Part shown: positions 41,071-47,694 of the stretch, piece after piece
Position numbering within the stretch: the stretch's first letter is position 1
Layout of the letters: every line of letters starts with the position of its first letter
Assembly (NCBI RefSeq): GCF_012849555.1
Contig: NZ_CP051685.1
Coordinates: 3,906,001 to 3,970,000, forward strand
Direction: 5' to 3'
DNA length: 64,000 nucleotides
Origin: Massilia forsythiae
Lineage (GTDB): Bacteria; Pseudomonadota; Gammaproteobacteria; Burkholderiales; Burkholderiaceae_D
The notes under the pieces: generated by a model
What the model saw: only the letters and a program-made list of their open reading frames with translations
The model's database searches: none
Told to the model about the DNA's origin: nothing
Position numbers and translations under genes: made by a program

Positions 41071-41427
41071 TTACCAGTTCTCTTTTTTCATGTTCGGGGG
41101 GAGCATCTTGCGGGGCTTGGCTGACGCAGGTTTCTCGACCGGTACTGGTGGGGATGGCGATACCGTATCTTGGAGCCCAATGCCGTTTGACTGACCCGCA
41201 GATGTAGGCACCGCGTGCCGGTCCAAGATGATCTCTGCACCGAGTAGTCGCAAGATGGTGAACAGTCTTTCCACGCTGGTTGTCGAGGGATTGACTTCGA
41301 TCTTGGCATAGCTTTGCTGGGTAATTCCAAGTAGTGCGGCGACTGCAGCCTGTGAAAGACCAGCGTCCTTGCGAAAACCAACAAGGATAGGGCGAAGCTG
41401 TTGCAACGTTTTGAGAGGGTATGTCAT
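41071..41427 (-). CDS. hipB: HipB-family antitoxin (HTH)
   Basis: 118 residues. An XRE-type helix-turn-helix is visible (ILVGFRKDAGLSQAAVAALL, then GITQQSYAKIEVNP), followed by RLFTILRLLGAEIIL, typical of HipB. The C-terminal about 40 residues are Pro/Lys-rich and likely disordered, the part that contacts HipA or is proteolysed. ATG 41427 chosen by the family start; the frame is open 37 codons further with no conserved sequence. HipB should repress its own operon through the TTGTA...TACAA palindromes just upstream (41461-41481 and 41553-41573). Confidence 0.9.
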   Translation of the reverse strand: MTYPLKTLQQLRPILVGFRKDAGLSQAAVAALLGITQQSYAKIEVNPSTTSVERLFTILRLLGAEIILDRHAVPTSAGQSNGIGLQDTVSPSPPVPVEKPASAKPRKMLPPNMKKENW

Positions 41428-41460
41428 GTTGGAGCCGGGATAGTAAGCTACAGTATATAA

Positions 41461-41481
41461 GTTGTATTTGCATATTACAAC
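41461..41481. promoter_or_regulatory. Candidate HipB operator O1
   Basis: GTTGTATTTGCATATTACAAC: outer arms GTTGTA and TACAAC form a perfect 6-bp dyad. It lies 34 bases upstream of the hipB start. It shares arms with a second palindrome 92 bases away. Confidence 0.6.
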
Positions 41482-41552
41482 CCATAAGGTGTAATCACTG
41501 TTGACGTTCGTCAAGCCGTCATGAAAGCACCCGAGCAACCAACAACCTTTTC

Positions 41553-41573
41553 GTTGTAAATCTAGATTACAAC
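41553..41573. promoter_or_regulatory. Candidate HipB operator O2
   Basis: GTTGTAAATCTAGATTACAAC, an almost perfect 21-bp palindrome with the same GTTGTA...TACAAC arms as 41461-41481. Centre spacing of 92 bases is close to nine helical turns, which could allow looping (inference). A half site (GTTGTAGATTA) follows at 41580. Confidence 0.6.
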
Positions 41574-41612
41574 TTAAACGTTGTAGATTAGTTTCCGATT
41601 GGCATTACCATC

Positions 41613-41650
41613 CGTCCTCACCTGAGGTATATATACTTCAGGCGAGGACG
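41613..41650. repeat. 38-bp palindrome with GTATATATAC centre (left of pair)
   Basis: CGTCCTC (41613-41619) and GAGGACG (41644-41650) flank CCTGA...TCAGG around GTATATATAC; only four of the 38 positions do not pair. It lies upstream of the AbiEi-like gene and shares its centre with the palindrome at 41687-41730. Confidence 0.8.
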
Positions 41651-41686
41651 GGAGAAAATGAAACTTTAATTTTATTACGTTGAAAT

Positions 41687-41730
41687 CCAGCCATGTTACT
41701 GGAGTATATATACTCCAGTACCATGGCTGG
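41687..41730. repeat. 44-bp palindrome with GTATATATAC centre (right of pair)
   Basis: A perfect 22-bp core palindrome, ACTGGAGTATATATACTCCAGT (41698-41719 is 22 bases; its centre is GTATATATAC), enclosed by perfect arms CCAGCCATG (41687-41695) and CATGGCTGG (41722-41730). It ends 27 bases before the AbiEi-like ATG, where an autoregulator would bind. Confidence 0.82.
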
Positions 41731-41757
41731 GATGAGCCAATTCGAGGAGAGCATCCA

Positions 41758-42647
41758 ATGGCAAAAAGCTCGTTCGACATCGCTAAGAACAACATTGCCT
41801 ATTACTTTTCGAAATCGCAACAAGATATCTGGAAAGCAAGTGATGTGTCTAAGGTATTTAGCAAACAACGAGACAATTGGAAATTGGCCAAAAGCAGGCC
41901 TTCACTTCATTTCTTGAAAAGCTTATTGACGCAGGCATCCTCGATAAATTCGAGTTTCCTTTTCCATATCGTTCGGAAAAGCGCTACGCATTGCCGCAGG
42001 TGCCCATGCTCGAAGTGCTACAGTCTCTCAAGCCAAACTCTTATTACACGCATGCCACCGCAGCAGTAGTACATGGTCTAATCGGAACAGAAACAGAACG
42101 ACGGACAATCTACATAAATCATGAACAAAGACCTCATATAAGAGGGGAACTTGCGGATCAGCCAAGGATCGACGCGGCGTTCAAGACCAAGGCAAGGGTT
42201 TCCAGCAACGCAATTAACCTGGGTGGTACAGAGATCTGCATGCTGAACGGTATGCACACAGGACAGCTTGGGGTTATTACCGCCGCTACAAGGCTGCACC
42301 AATCCCGATCAGCAACGATCAGAGTCACAGGCTTGGAGCGGACACTGATCGATATTGTTGTACGCCCGTCGTACGCCGGCGGCGTAGAAACCGTTCTTTC
42401 TGCTTTTCGTAAAGCGCGGGACAAAGTCGATAACGATCTGCTGATGCACACACTCGCACAGCTCGGGCATGTCTATCCATATCACCAAGCGATCGGCTGG
42501 TACATGGACAAAGCGGGTTACCCATTGGCAGCACTTGAACTAATCGCTACGCTGCCTAAGCTGTGCAGGTTCTATGTTGCCCACCAGATGAGCCAGCCAT
42601 CCTACGACGACAAGTGGGCCTTGTACGTGCCCGCCAGCCTTGCATAG
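41758..42647 (+). pseudogene. AbiEi-like antitoxin/regulator gene, frameshifted
   Basis: The first 44 codons (MAKSSFDIAKNNIAYYF..., a winged-helix start) run in one frame to about 41889. The rest (QAFTSFLEKLIDAGILD... to 42647) is in another. Restoring one A in the AAAAG run at 41890-41894 would give a continuous protein of about 296 residues (KLAKKQAFTSFLEK). The second part has AbiEi-family features: SYYTHATAAVVHGLIG, IYINHEQ, and TGLERTLIDIVVRPSYAGG. AbiEi is the antitoxin of type IV AbiE systems and represses by binding inverted repeats, which fits the two palindromes upstream. No AbiEii toxin follows before the island end, so it is an orphan. A base-calling error in the A-run is possible. 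Confidence 0.75.
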
Positions 42648-42859
42648 GAAGCAGCTGTCAAGCGGTCATGAGTTGAAAAGGTTTAGCTACTGCCCTTTTA
42701 CATCCGACCTGTCAGCCCGGCCATCCCGACAGAGCAATGCTGGGGCCTTGAATTCAGAAGGTGATCGGACGCCGTGCACTGTGCGACGAAGCTGCAAGCG
42801 AACTGATGTGGTGCTAAAGTGTGGTTCTAAGCTAACCCATTGATTCTTAAGAGTAAAAA

Positions 42860-42908
42860 CGGCCTGCAAAGCCGTGTAGACGGGTTCGACTCCCGTCCTC
42901 GCCTCCAT
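42860..42908 (+). repeat. attR: truncated tRNA-Cys fragment closing the island
   Basis: Exact second copy of the last 48 bases of tRNA-Cys plus one T. It lacks the acceptor 5' strand and D arm, so it is not a functional tRNA. It forms the right border of the island. Confidence 0.9.
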
Positions 42909-43079
42909 TCAGCACTATTTCAGAGCAGCTTTCAGCCTTCTTCAGAAAACTTCCGCAACAGCCGACCATTGCTGTCTGGCATTGGTGTGGCGAAAAATGA
43001 CGCGGCTACAGCGCACAACTCGAGCAAAAGGCGGATGTATCGAGCTACATGGACTGTCATCGCAGCCATATCGCCTGAC

Positions 43080-43685
43080 TCAGCTGTCAGTCAATCCGGC
43101 AGTGCTTTCGGCTTGAACGATGGCGCGGCGCTTCGCCGAGGTGTCGTCACTACGCAACTCGTCGAGCAAACGGTCATATATGACCCTGTCATGCTGCGTA
43201 GCGTTGGCGACGTTCAAGGAGTCTAGGAAGTACATGCTGGCGCCCGCAGCGGCATCTTCGTTCGTTTCGGTTAGGACCAGCTCCTTGAAGAAATCGACCG
43301 TGGTTTCGTTCGCCGGCGTCCTGTTAATCGCATCGACGACCAACGGTTTCTTGCGCTTGTGGTACGCGGGATAGTCTTCGATCATGTGATTTTGGTAGGT
43401 CAGGTCACCCGTGTGATCGACGATGGCTGTCTGGAGCTTGTAGGTATCGCCATATGGGTCGTTGCGGCTTTTCTGTTCCGCTTCCTTGACGATGGGCAAA
43501 GCCCGTTCTGCATTCACGAAAAACAGCCACTCGACAGACCACGGAAGTTCAGTCACCAGCAACCGGAATACCTCATCCCGTTCATGAGGTGTCAACCCAA
43601 TGAATGCTTCGCGACTGTAGCCATCGGCTTTTTCACTGCCGGTCGCATGGTACTGCTTCATGAACATGTCGTAGGCGGCGGTCAT
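43080..43685 (-). CDS. Candidate immunity protein downstream of a decayed toxin gene
   Basis: 201 residues, mainly helical and charged, with no signal peptide or recognised domain (for example SREAFIGLTPHERDEVFRLL near residue 24, and FFKELVLTETNEDAAAGASM). ATG 43685 overlaps the stop of the upstream toxin fragment in an ATGA arrangement, the usual layout for toxin-immunity pairs. That makes immunity to the upstream effector the likeliest role; this is inference from position. The gene is intact although the toxin is broken, as expected when immunity is kept. Confidence 0.6.
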   Translation of the reverse strand: MTAAYDMFMKQYHATGSEKADGYSREAFIGLTPHERDEVFRLLVTELPWSVEWLFFVNAERALPIVKEAEQKSRNDPYGDTYKLQTAIVDHTGDLTYQNHMIEDYPAYHKRKKPLVVDAINRTPANETTVDFFKELVLTETNEDAAAGASMYFLDSLNVANATQHDRVIYDRLLDELRSDDTSAKRRAIVQAESTAGLTDS

Positions 43686-44417
43686 TTTTTTACTCCGAAC
43701 AGCGTTTTGGCTGCGTCACTTTGTGGGTCGATCTTCATCTGGCCTAGAGTTTTACCGCCTTCGCCCATGCTGAATACGTTTATCGAAGTAACTTTTTTTG
43801 CCTTTAATATCGCCTGGTATTCTCGGTCCATCCAGGTCTGTCCACCTTTCGGGAATTTATCAGGTGATTGAATGATATCGATGGTGCCTTTGGCGTCCTT
43901 CGCGTAGTTCTCGGACACTTTCGCCCCACAGGTCCCAGCCGTGCGGCCCGAGGTCTTTCAGATCCCAAGAAAAGACGTCGTTGATGTCTTTCCAACCATC
44001 GATCACCTTGCCACCCGCTGTTTCTTCCAGAATGGTCTTGTCGGTATCCTTCGCAATTTGCCGTGCCAGTTCCTTGCGGCCGAACCAGAACATTTTCTCC
44101 TTGTCCGATGTTACGTCGAGCCGCGCAACGATCTCATCGAGTGCTGACCGCTTTTCCGCGACTGTCTTGGCATTTTATGCTGCATCAACATGGGGCTTTA
44201 GAATTTTTTGAGCTCCTTCAATGTCGCCTGCTTTGGACAGTTGCGTGATGCGCTCGCGGTCGGCGAGCGCGGTCGCATCGGCAACCTCCTGCACTTTCGT
44301 GTTCTTCCCCGGCTCTGGCGCTTTACCGGATCGGGTTTGGGGCGGGGCGGCGGAGCAGGAGGGGGCGCCGGCTTCGAAGGCTTTCTCGTGGAGGCGCCGC
44401 CGGTCCCCCCGAGGCAT
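43682..44417 (-). pseudogene. Decayed polymorphic toxin (C-terminal part)
   Basis: Minus strand. Codons before 44177 read ...DRERITQLSKAGDIEGAQKI...PHVDAA, then an in-frame TAA (44177-44175). The same frame continues NAKTVAEKRSALDEIVARLD and KMFWFGRKELARQIA up to about 43920, where a single extra base shifts the frame; the end (KVSENYAKDAKGTIDII to FGVKK) lies in the next frame and stops at 43682. A Pro-rich linker (APPPAPPPRPKP) in a third frame near 44330-44380 suggests a further shift. The layout (Pro-rich linker, unique C-terminal domain, overlapping downstream gene) is that of an effector toxin. The toxin fold is not recognised. Confidence 0.65.
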
Positions 44418-44461
44418 CCGGCCTGACCGCCGATCCGCACAAGCGCGTTGCCGCGACAGAG

Positions 44462-44479
44462 ACTGACAAACATGACAGT
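44462..44479. promoter_or_regulatory. Lux-box-like dyad upstream of the AHL synthase
   Basis: ACTGACAAACATGACAGT fits the NNCT-N12-AGNN pattern of Pseudomonas las/rhl boxes, with ACTG/CAGT outer arms. It lies 72 bases before the luxI-type start, a reasonable place for LuxR-type activation. Inner symmetry is weak. Confidence 0.35.
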
Positions 44480-44550
44480 TTTTTCAAAAACAATAAAAAC
44501 GTCTAATGCTCCCATCAACAAACCCTAGTGCCAACCGGAGCAGAGCCGCA

Positions 44551-45120
44551 ATGAACGTTATCGCAGGTAATAGCAAGGCTTTTCCTGAAACCATGTTTTC
44601 CCAAATGGCCAGCTACCGCTACAAGGTCTTTATCGAGACCCTTGGCTGGGAACTGCAGACCAAGTACGGTGAAGAGCTCGACCAGTTCGATCGCCCCGAT
44701 ACGGTCTACGTTGTATCGCAAGACGATCAAGGGGCGGTCAACGGCTGCGCCCGCCTGCTGCCGACCAGCAGCCCCTACCTGCTCGGCGATATTTTCCCGC
44801 AACTGTTGAACGGTATGCCGTTGCCCTGCAACGACGAGGTCTGGGAACTGTCGCGCTTTGCCGCTGTCGATTTCAATAGCCGCACCGCTACCTCGGCGCT
44901 GTCGCAGTTCTCGTCCGAAATTGCGGTCAACTTGCTACGCGAGTCGATCGCCTGCGCCGCGGCGCACGGTGCCAAGCGCCTGATCACGGTGTCGCCGGTC
45001 GGCATCGAGCGCCTGCTGCGCCGCGCGGGTTTCCACTGCCACCGCGCCGGGCCGCCAATGATCATCGACGGGCACCCGATCTTCGCATGCTGGATCGAAG
45101 TCGAACAGCAGCAACACTGA
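44551..45120 (+). CDS. Acyl-homoserine-lactone synthase (LuxI family)
   Basis: Makes an N-acyl-homoserine lactone from SAM and acyl-ACP. 189 residues from ATG 44551 (an in-frame ATG at 44506 would add 15). The invariant LuxI residues are present: Arg23, Phe27, Trp33, Asp44, Asp47, Arg68, Glu99 and Arg102 (in ASYRYKVF, LGWELQ, LDQFDRP, GCARLLP, VWELSRFA). The C-terminal half has KRLITVSPVGIERLLRRAG. No LuxR-type receptor is adjacent, which is unusual. It heads a plus-strand run with the acylase, exporter and NRPS genes, so quorum control of that cluster is plausible. The acyl chain cannot be told from sequence. Confidence 0.9.
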   Translation: MNVIAGNSKAFPETMFSQMASYRYKVFIETLGWELQTKYGEELDQFDRPDTVYVVSQDDQGAVNGCARLLPTSSPYLLGDIFPQLLNGMPLPCNDEVWELSRFAAVDFNSRTATSALSQFSSEIAVNLLRESIACAAAHGAKRLITVSPVGIERLLRRAGFHCHRAGPPMIIDGHPIFACWIEVEQQQH

Positions 45121-45236
45121 TCGCCGGCCGCGCCGACATGCCGTCGGCAGCAGGACTTCATCTCGACACCACCGCACGCCGCCCAGCCGCATCTCCGCGC
45201 CGTGCTCCACGCATGCCACTTGAACGAGGATTGAAC

Positions 45237-47681
45237 GTGTTTCGTGCTTATCCGCTGCTCTTTCGATTTCTTGCTTGGGTGCTTTTGCCCATACTTGCGC
45301 TGGGTGCCGCCGCGGCGTGGTATTTCCAATCCAGTAAACCGCAGGTCAGGGGTACCGTGTGGACGAAGGGGCTGGCCGCGCCGGTCACCATGACGCGCGA
45401 CGCCCATGGCGTGGTTCACATCAAGGCCGGTTCGGAACGCGATGTGTACTTCGCGATGGGCTATGCGCATGCGCAGGACCGCTTGTGGCAACTGGAGTTC
45501 CAGCGCCACATTGCACAGGGACGCTTGAGCGAACTGTTCGGACGCAAGGCGGTGCGCCAGGACATCTGGCTGCGCACGCTGGGCCTCTACCGCGCCGCCG
45601 AAACCGCCTGGCCCGCTCTCAGCGAAGAGGCACGCGCCTCGTTGACCGCCTACGCCGACGGCATCAACGCACTGCTCGACTCGGGGGCGCCGCTGCCGCC
45701 CGAGTTCGCATTACTGGGTGCCCGTCCCGAACGATGGCGGCCGATCGATTCGCTGGCCTGGATCAAGGTGTTCGCATTGAACCTCGGCGGCAACCTGAAC
45801 CAGGAGATCGAACGCTACCTGGCCGGCCAGGCGCTCGACGCCAGCCAGATGCAGGCGCTGTTCGGCCCGTATCCCGAGGGCGCGCCGACCACCGTACCCG
45901 ATCCCTTCGGCGCAGAGGGTAAGGCGCGCACCAGCAAGGCGCTGGCCGGTCTGCTCGACCTGCGGCAGCGCATGGAGCAGGATATCCAGATCGGCGGCCG
46001 CTTTGTCGGCAGCAACGCCTGGGTCACTGCCGGCCGCCTGTCCGAGGGCGGCAAGCCGATCCTCGCCAACGATCCCCACCTCGGATTGCAGATGCCGTCG
46101 CTGTGGTATGCCGTCAGCCAGCAGGGCGGGCGCTTGCAGGCGAGCGGCATGTCGCTGGTCGGCCTTCCCATCGTCCTGTTCGGCAAGAACCAGCGCATCA
46201 CGTGGGGCGGTACCAACATGATGGCCGACGTCCAGGATCTGTTCGTCGAACAGGTGGACGTGGGTGACCCGGGCCGCTATCGCAGCGCCGGAGGCTGGAA
46301 GCGCTTCGCCGCCCGTGAGGAGATCGTGAAGGTCAAGGCCGACTTCCCGGTAAGCCTGCATGAGGCGCTGGCGCCGCTCAAGATCCAGGTGCGCGAGTCC
46401 GAGCACGGGCCGATCGTCAGCGACATGCTGAATGTGTTCGACCAGCCGGTCGCACTGCGCTGGACCGCACTCGACGCCGGCGACACCACCTATGAATCCT
46501 TTTTCCGCCTCAGCTACGCGAGCGACTGGACTTCCTTCAAGGCGGCCCTCGCACTGCACGTGGCGCCGACGCTGAACATACTGTATGCCGACCAGTCCGG
46601 CAACATCGGCTACGTCGGGGCCGGGCACGTTCCGGTGCGCGCCACCGGCAACGGCTCCCTGCCGGTGGCCGACGCCGGCGCGCATGGCTGGACCGGCTTC
46701 ATCCCGGCCGCCGCCATGCCGCAGAGCTTCAACCCGGAGCGCGGCTACATCGTCTCGGCCAATAACAAAGTGGTCGGCCCGGATTACCCATACTTCATCT
46801 CGAACGACTGGGCGCCGCCGGCGCGCGCCGAGCGCATCGAGCAGATGCTGGACCAGGAGATCGCCACCGGCCGCCCGATCAGCCTGGCCTACATGGAAAA
46901 GATGCAGTCGGACCAGCAGAACCGCGAGGCGCAGCAACTGCTGCCGATCCTGACTGCGTACCAGCCGCGCACCCAGCGCCAGCGCGACGCGCTGCGCTAC
47001 CTGGCCGCATGGGACGGCAGCATGGGGCTGGACAGCCAGGCCGCGTCGATCTACATGTCGTGGACGCGGCACCTGCGACGCGAACTGTTCGGCGCGCACC
47101 TGGCCGGTTACTGGAACCAGGAAGGCAGGGAGAGCTATCTCAGCGCGGTGGTGGCCAACGCCAGCGCCGAGACGCTGCGCACCGCCTTGACCGACGGGCG
47201 CCGCCAATGGTGCGGGCAGGCCGGGGCGGCACCGTCCTGCGCCGCCGCGCTCTCCGCCTCGCTCGACACGGCGCTGGACGAACTCACCCGCCTGAAAGGC
47301 AGCGACATGGACGGCTGGCGCTGGGGTGCGCTGCACACCACGTGGTTCAGGCACACGCCGTTCAGCGACGTCAAGCTGCTCGACATGGTATTCACCCGCA
47401 AGATGGCCAGCGGCGGCGCTCCGGCAACGGTCAACGCGGCCAATGCCAACTTCGAGGAATCGAAGGGCTATGTACAGGGCTTCGGCGCCGCTTTCCGCCA
47501 GATTATCCAGCCCGGGACCGGCCGCCACCTGTACATCAATTCGACTGGCCAGTCCGGCCATCCGCTGAGCGCGCATTACGACGACATGGTGGAACCGTTC
47601 GGGCAGGGCCGCTACTTCAATCTGGGCGGCAGCGCATCAGCGGGCGCGCAAGCCGTGCTGACACTGGCGCCGCTGCGCTGA
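45237..47681 (+). CDS. Penicillin-amidase-family acylase (AHL acylase / PvdQ-like)
   Basis: Ntn-hydrolase, 814 residues from GTG 45237, chosen for the AGGAT site upstream and the start MFRAYPLLFRFLAW; ATG 45213 is an alternative. A membrane-anchor or signal segment covers about 7-27 (LAWVLLPILALGAAAAWYF), so the enzyme works in the periplasm. The nucleophile Ser259 of the mature beta chain is in RFVGSNAWV, with VAPTLNILYADQSGNIGYV in the beta chain. Family members cleave penicillins, AHLs or the lipid tail of precursor peptides (PvdQ). Its position between an AHL synthase and a PvdE-type exporter/NRPS allows two roles: AHL turnover, or deacylation of the NRPS product. Confidence 0.88.
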   Translation: MFRAYPLLFRFLAWVLLPILALGAAAAWYFQSSKPQVRGTVWTKGLAAPVTMTRDAHGVVHIKAGSERDVYFAMGYAHAQDRLWQLEFQRHIAQGRLSELFGRKAVRQDIWLRTLGLYRAAETAWPALSEEARASLTAYADGINALLDSGAPLPPEFALLGARPERWRPIDSLAWIKVFALNLGGNLNQEIERYLAGQALDASQMQALFGPYPEGAPTTVPDPFGAEGKARTSKALAGLLDLRQRMEQDIQIGGRFVGSNAWVTAGRLSEGGKPILANDPHLGLQMPSLWYAVSQQGGRLQASGMSLVGLPIVLFGKNQRITWGGTNMMADVQDLFVEQVDVGDPGRYRSAGGWKRFAAREEIVKVKADFPVSLHEALAPLKIQVRESEHGPIVSDMLNVFDQPVALRWTALDAGDTTYESFFRLSYASDWTSFKAALALHVAPTLNILYADQSGNIGYVGAGHVPVRATGNGSLPVADAGAHGWTGFIPAAAMPQSFNPERGYIVSANNKVVGPDYPYFISNDWAPPARAERIEQMLDQEIATGRPISLAYMEKMQSDQQNREAQQLLPILTAYQPRTQRQRDALRYLAAWDGSMGLDSQAASIYMSWTRHLRRELFGAHLAGYWNQEGRESYLSAVVANASAETLRTALTDGRRQWCGQAGAAPSCAAALSASLDTALDELTRLKGSDMDGWRWGALHTTWFRHTPFSDVKLLDMVFTRKMASGGAPATVNAANANFEESKGYVQGFGAAFRQIIQPGTGRHLYINSTGQSGHPLSAHYDDMVEPFGQGRYFNLGGSASAGAQAVLTLAPLR

Positions 47682-47694
47682 ACAAGGAACCGAT

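Larger units (their letters stand above)
30996..42908. mobile_element. Genomic island integrated at tRNA-Cys (defence cargo)
   Basis: About 11.9 kb bounded by an exact 49-bp direct repeat of the tRNA-Cys 3' end. Cargo: AraC/GyrI-like regulator and VOC protein, three-gene pPIWI-RE module, HipBA pair and a frameshifted AbiEi-like gene. Parts of it (41430-42860) are clearly AT-richer than the core genome. No tyrosine or serine integrase, excisionase or transposase is recognisable inside, so the element is probably no longer self-mobile or relied on an integrase that has been lost. Boundaries are seen directly; the island interpretation is inference. Confidence 0.85.

Noticed and set aside
41885..41900. 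Programmed -1 frameshifting at AAAAG in the AbiEi-like gene
   Set aside because: The run is not a proper X-XXY-YYZ heptamer in the zero frame (codons are GCC AAA AGC), so a simple base loss or sequencing error is more likely.
42840..42908. A second functional tRNA-Cys gene
   Set aside because: Only the 3' 48 bases are present; the acceptor 5' strand and the D arm are missing and the upstream bases are unrelated.
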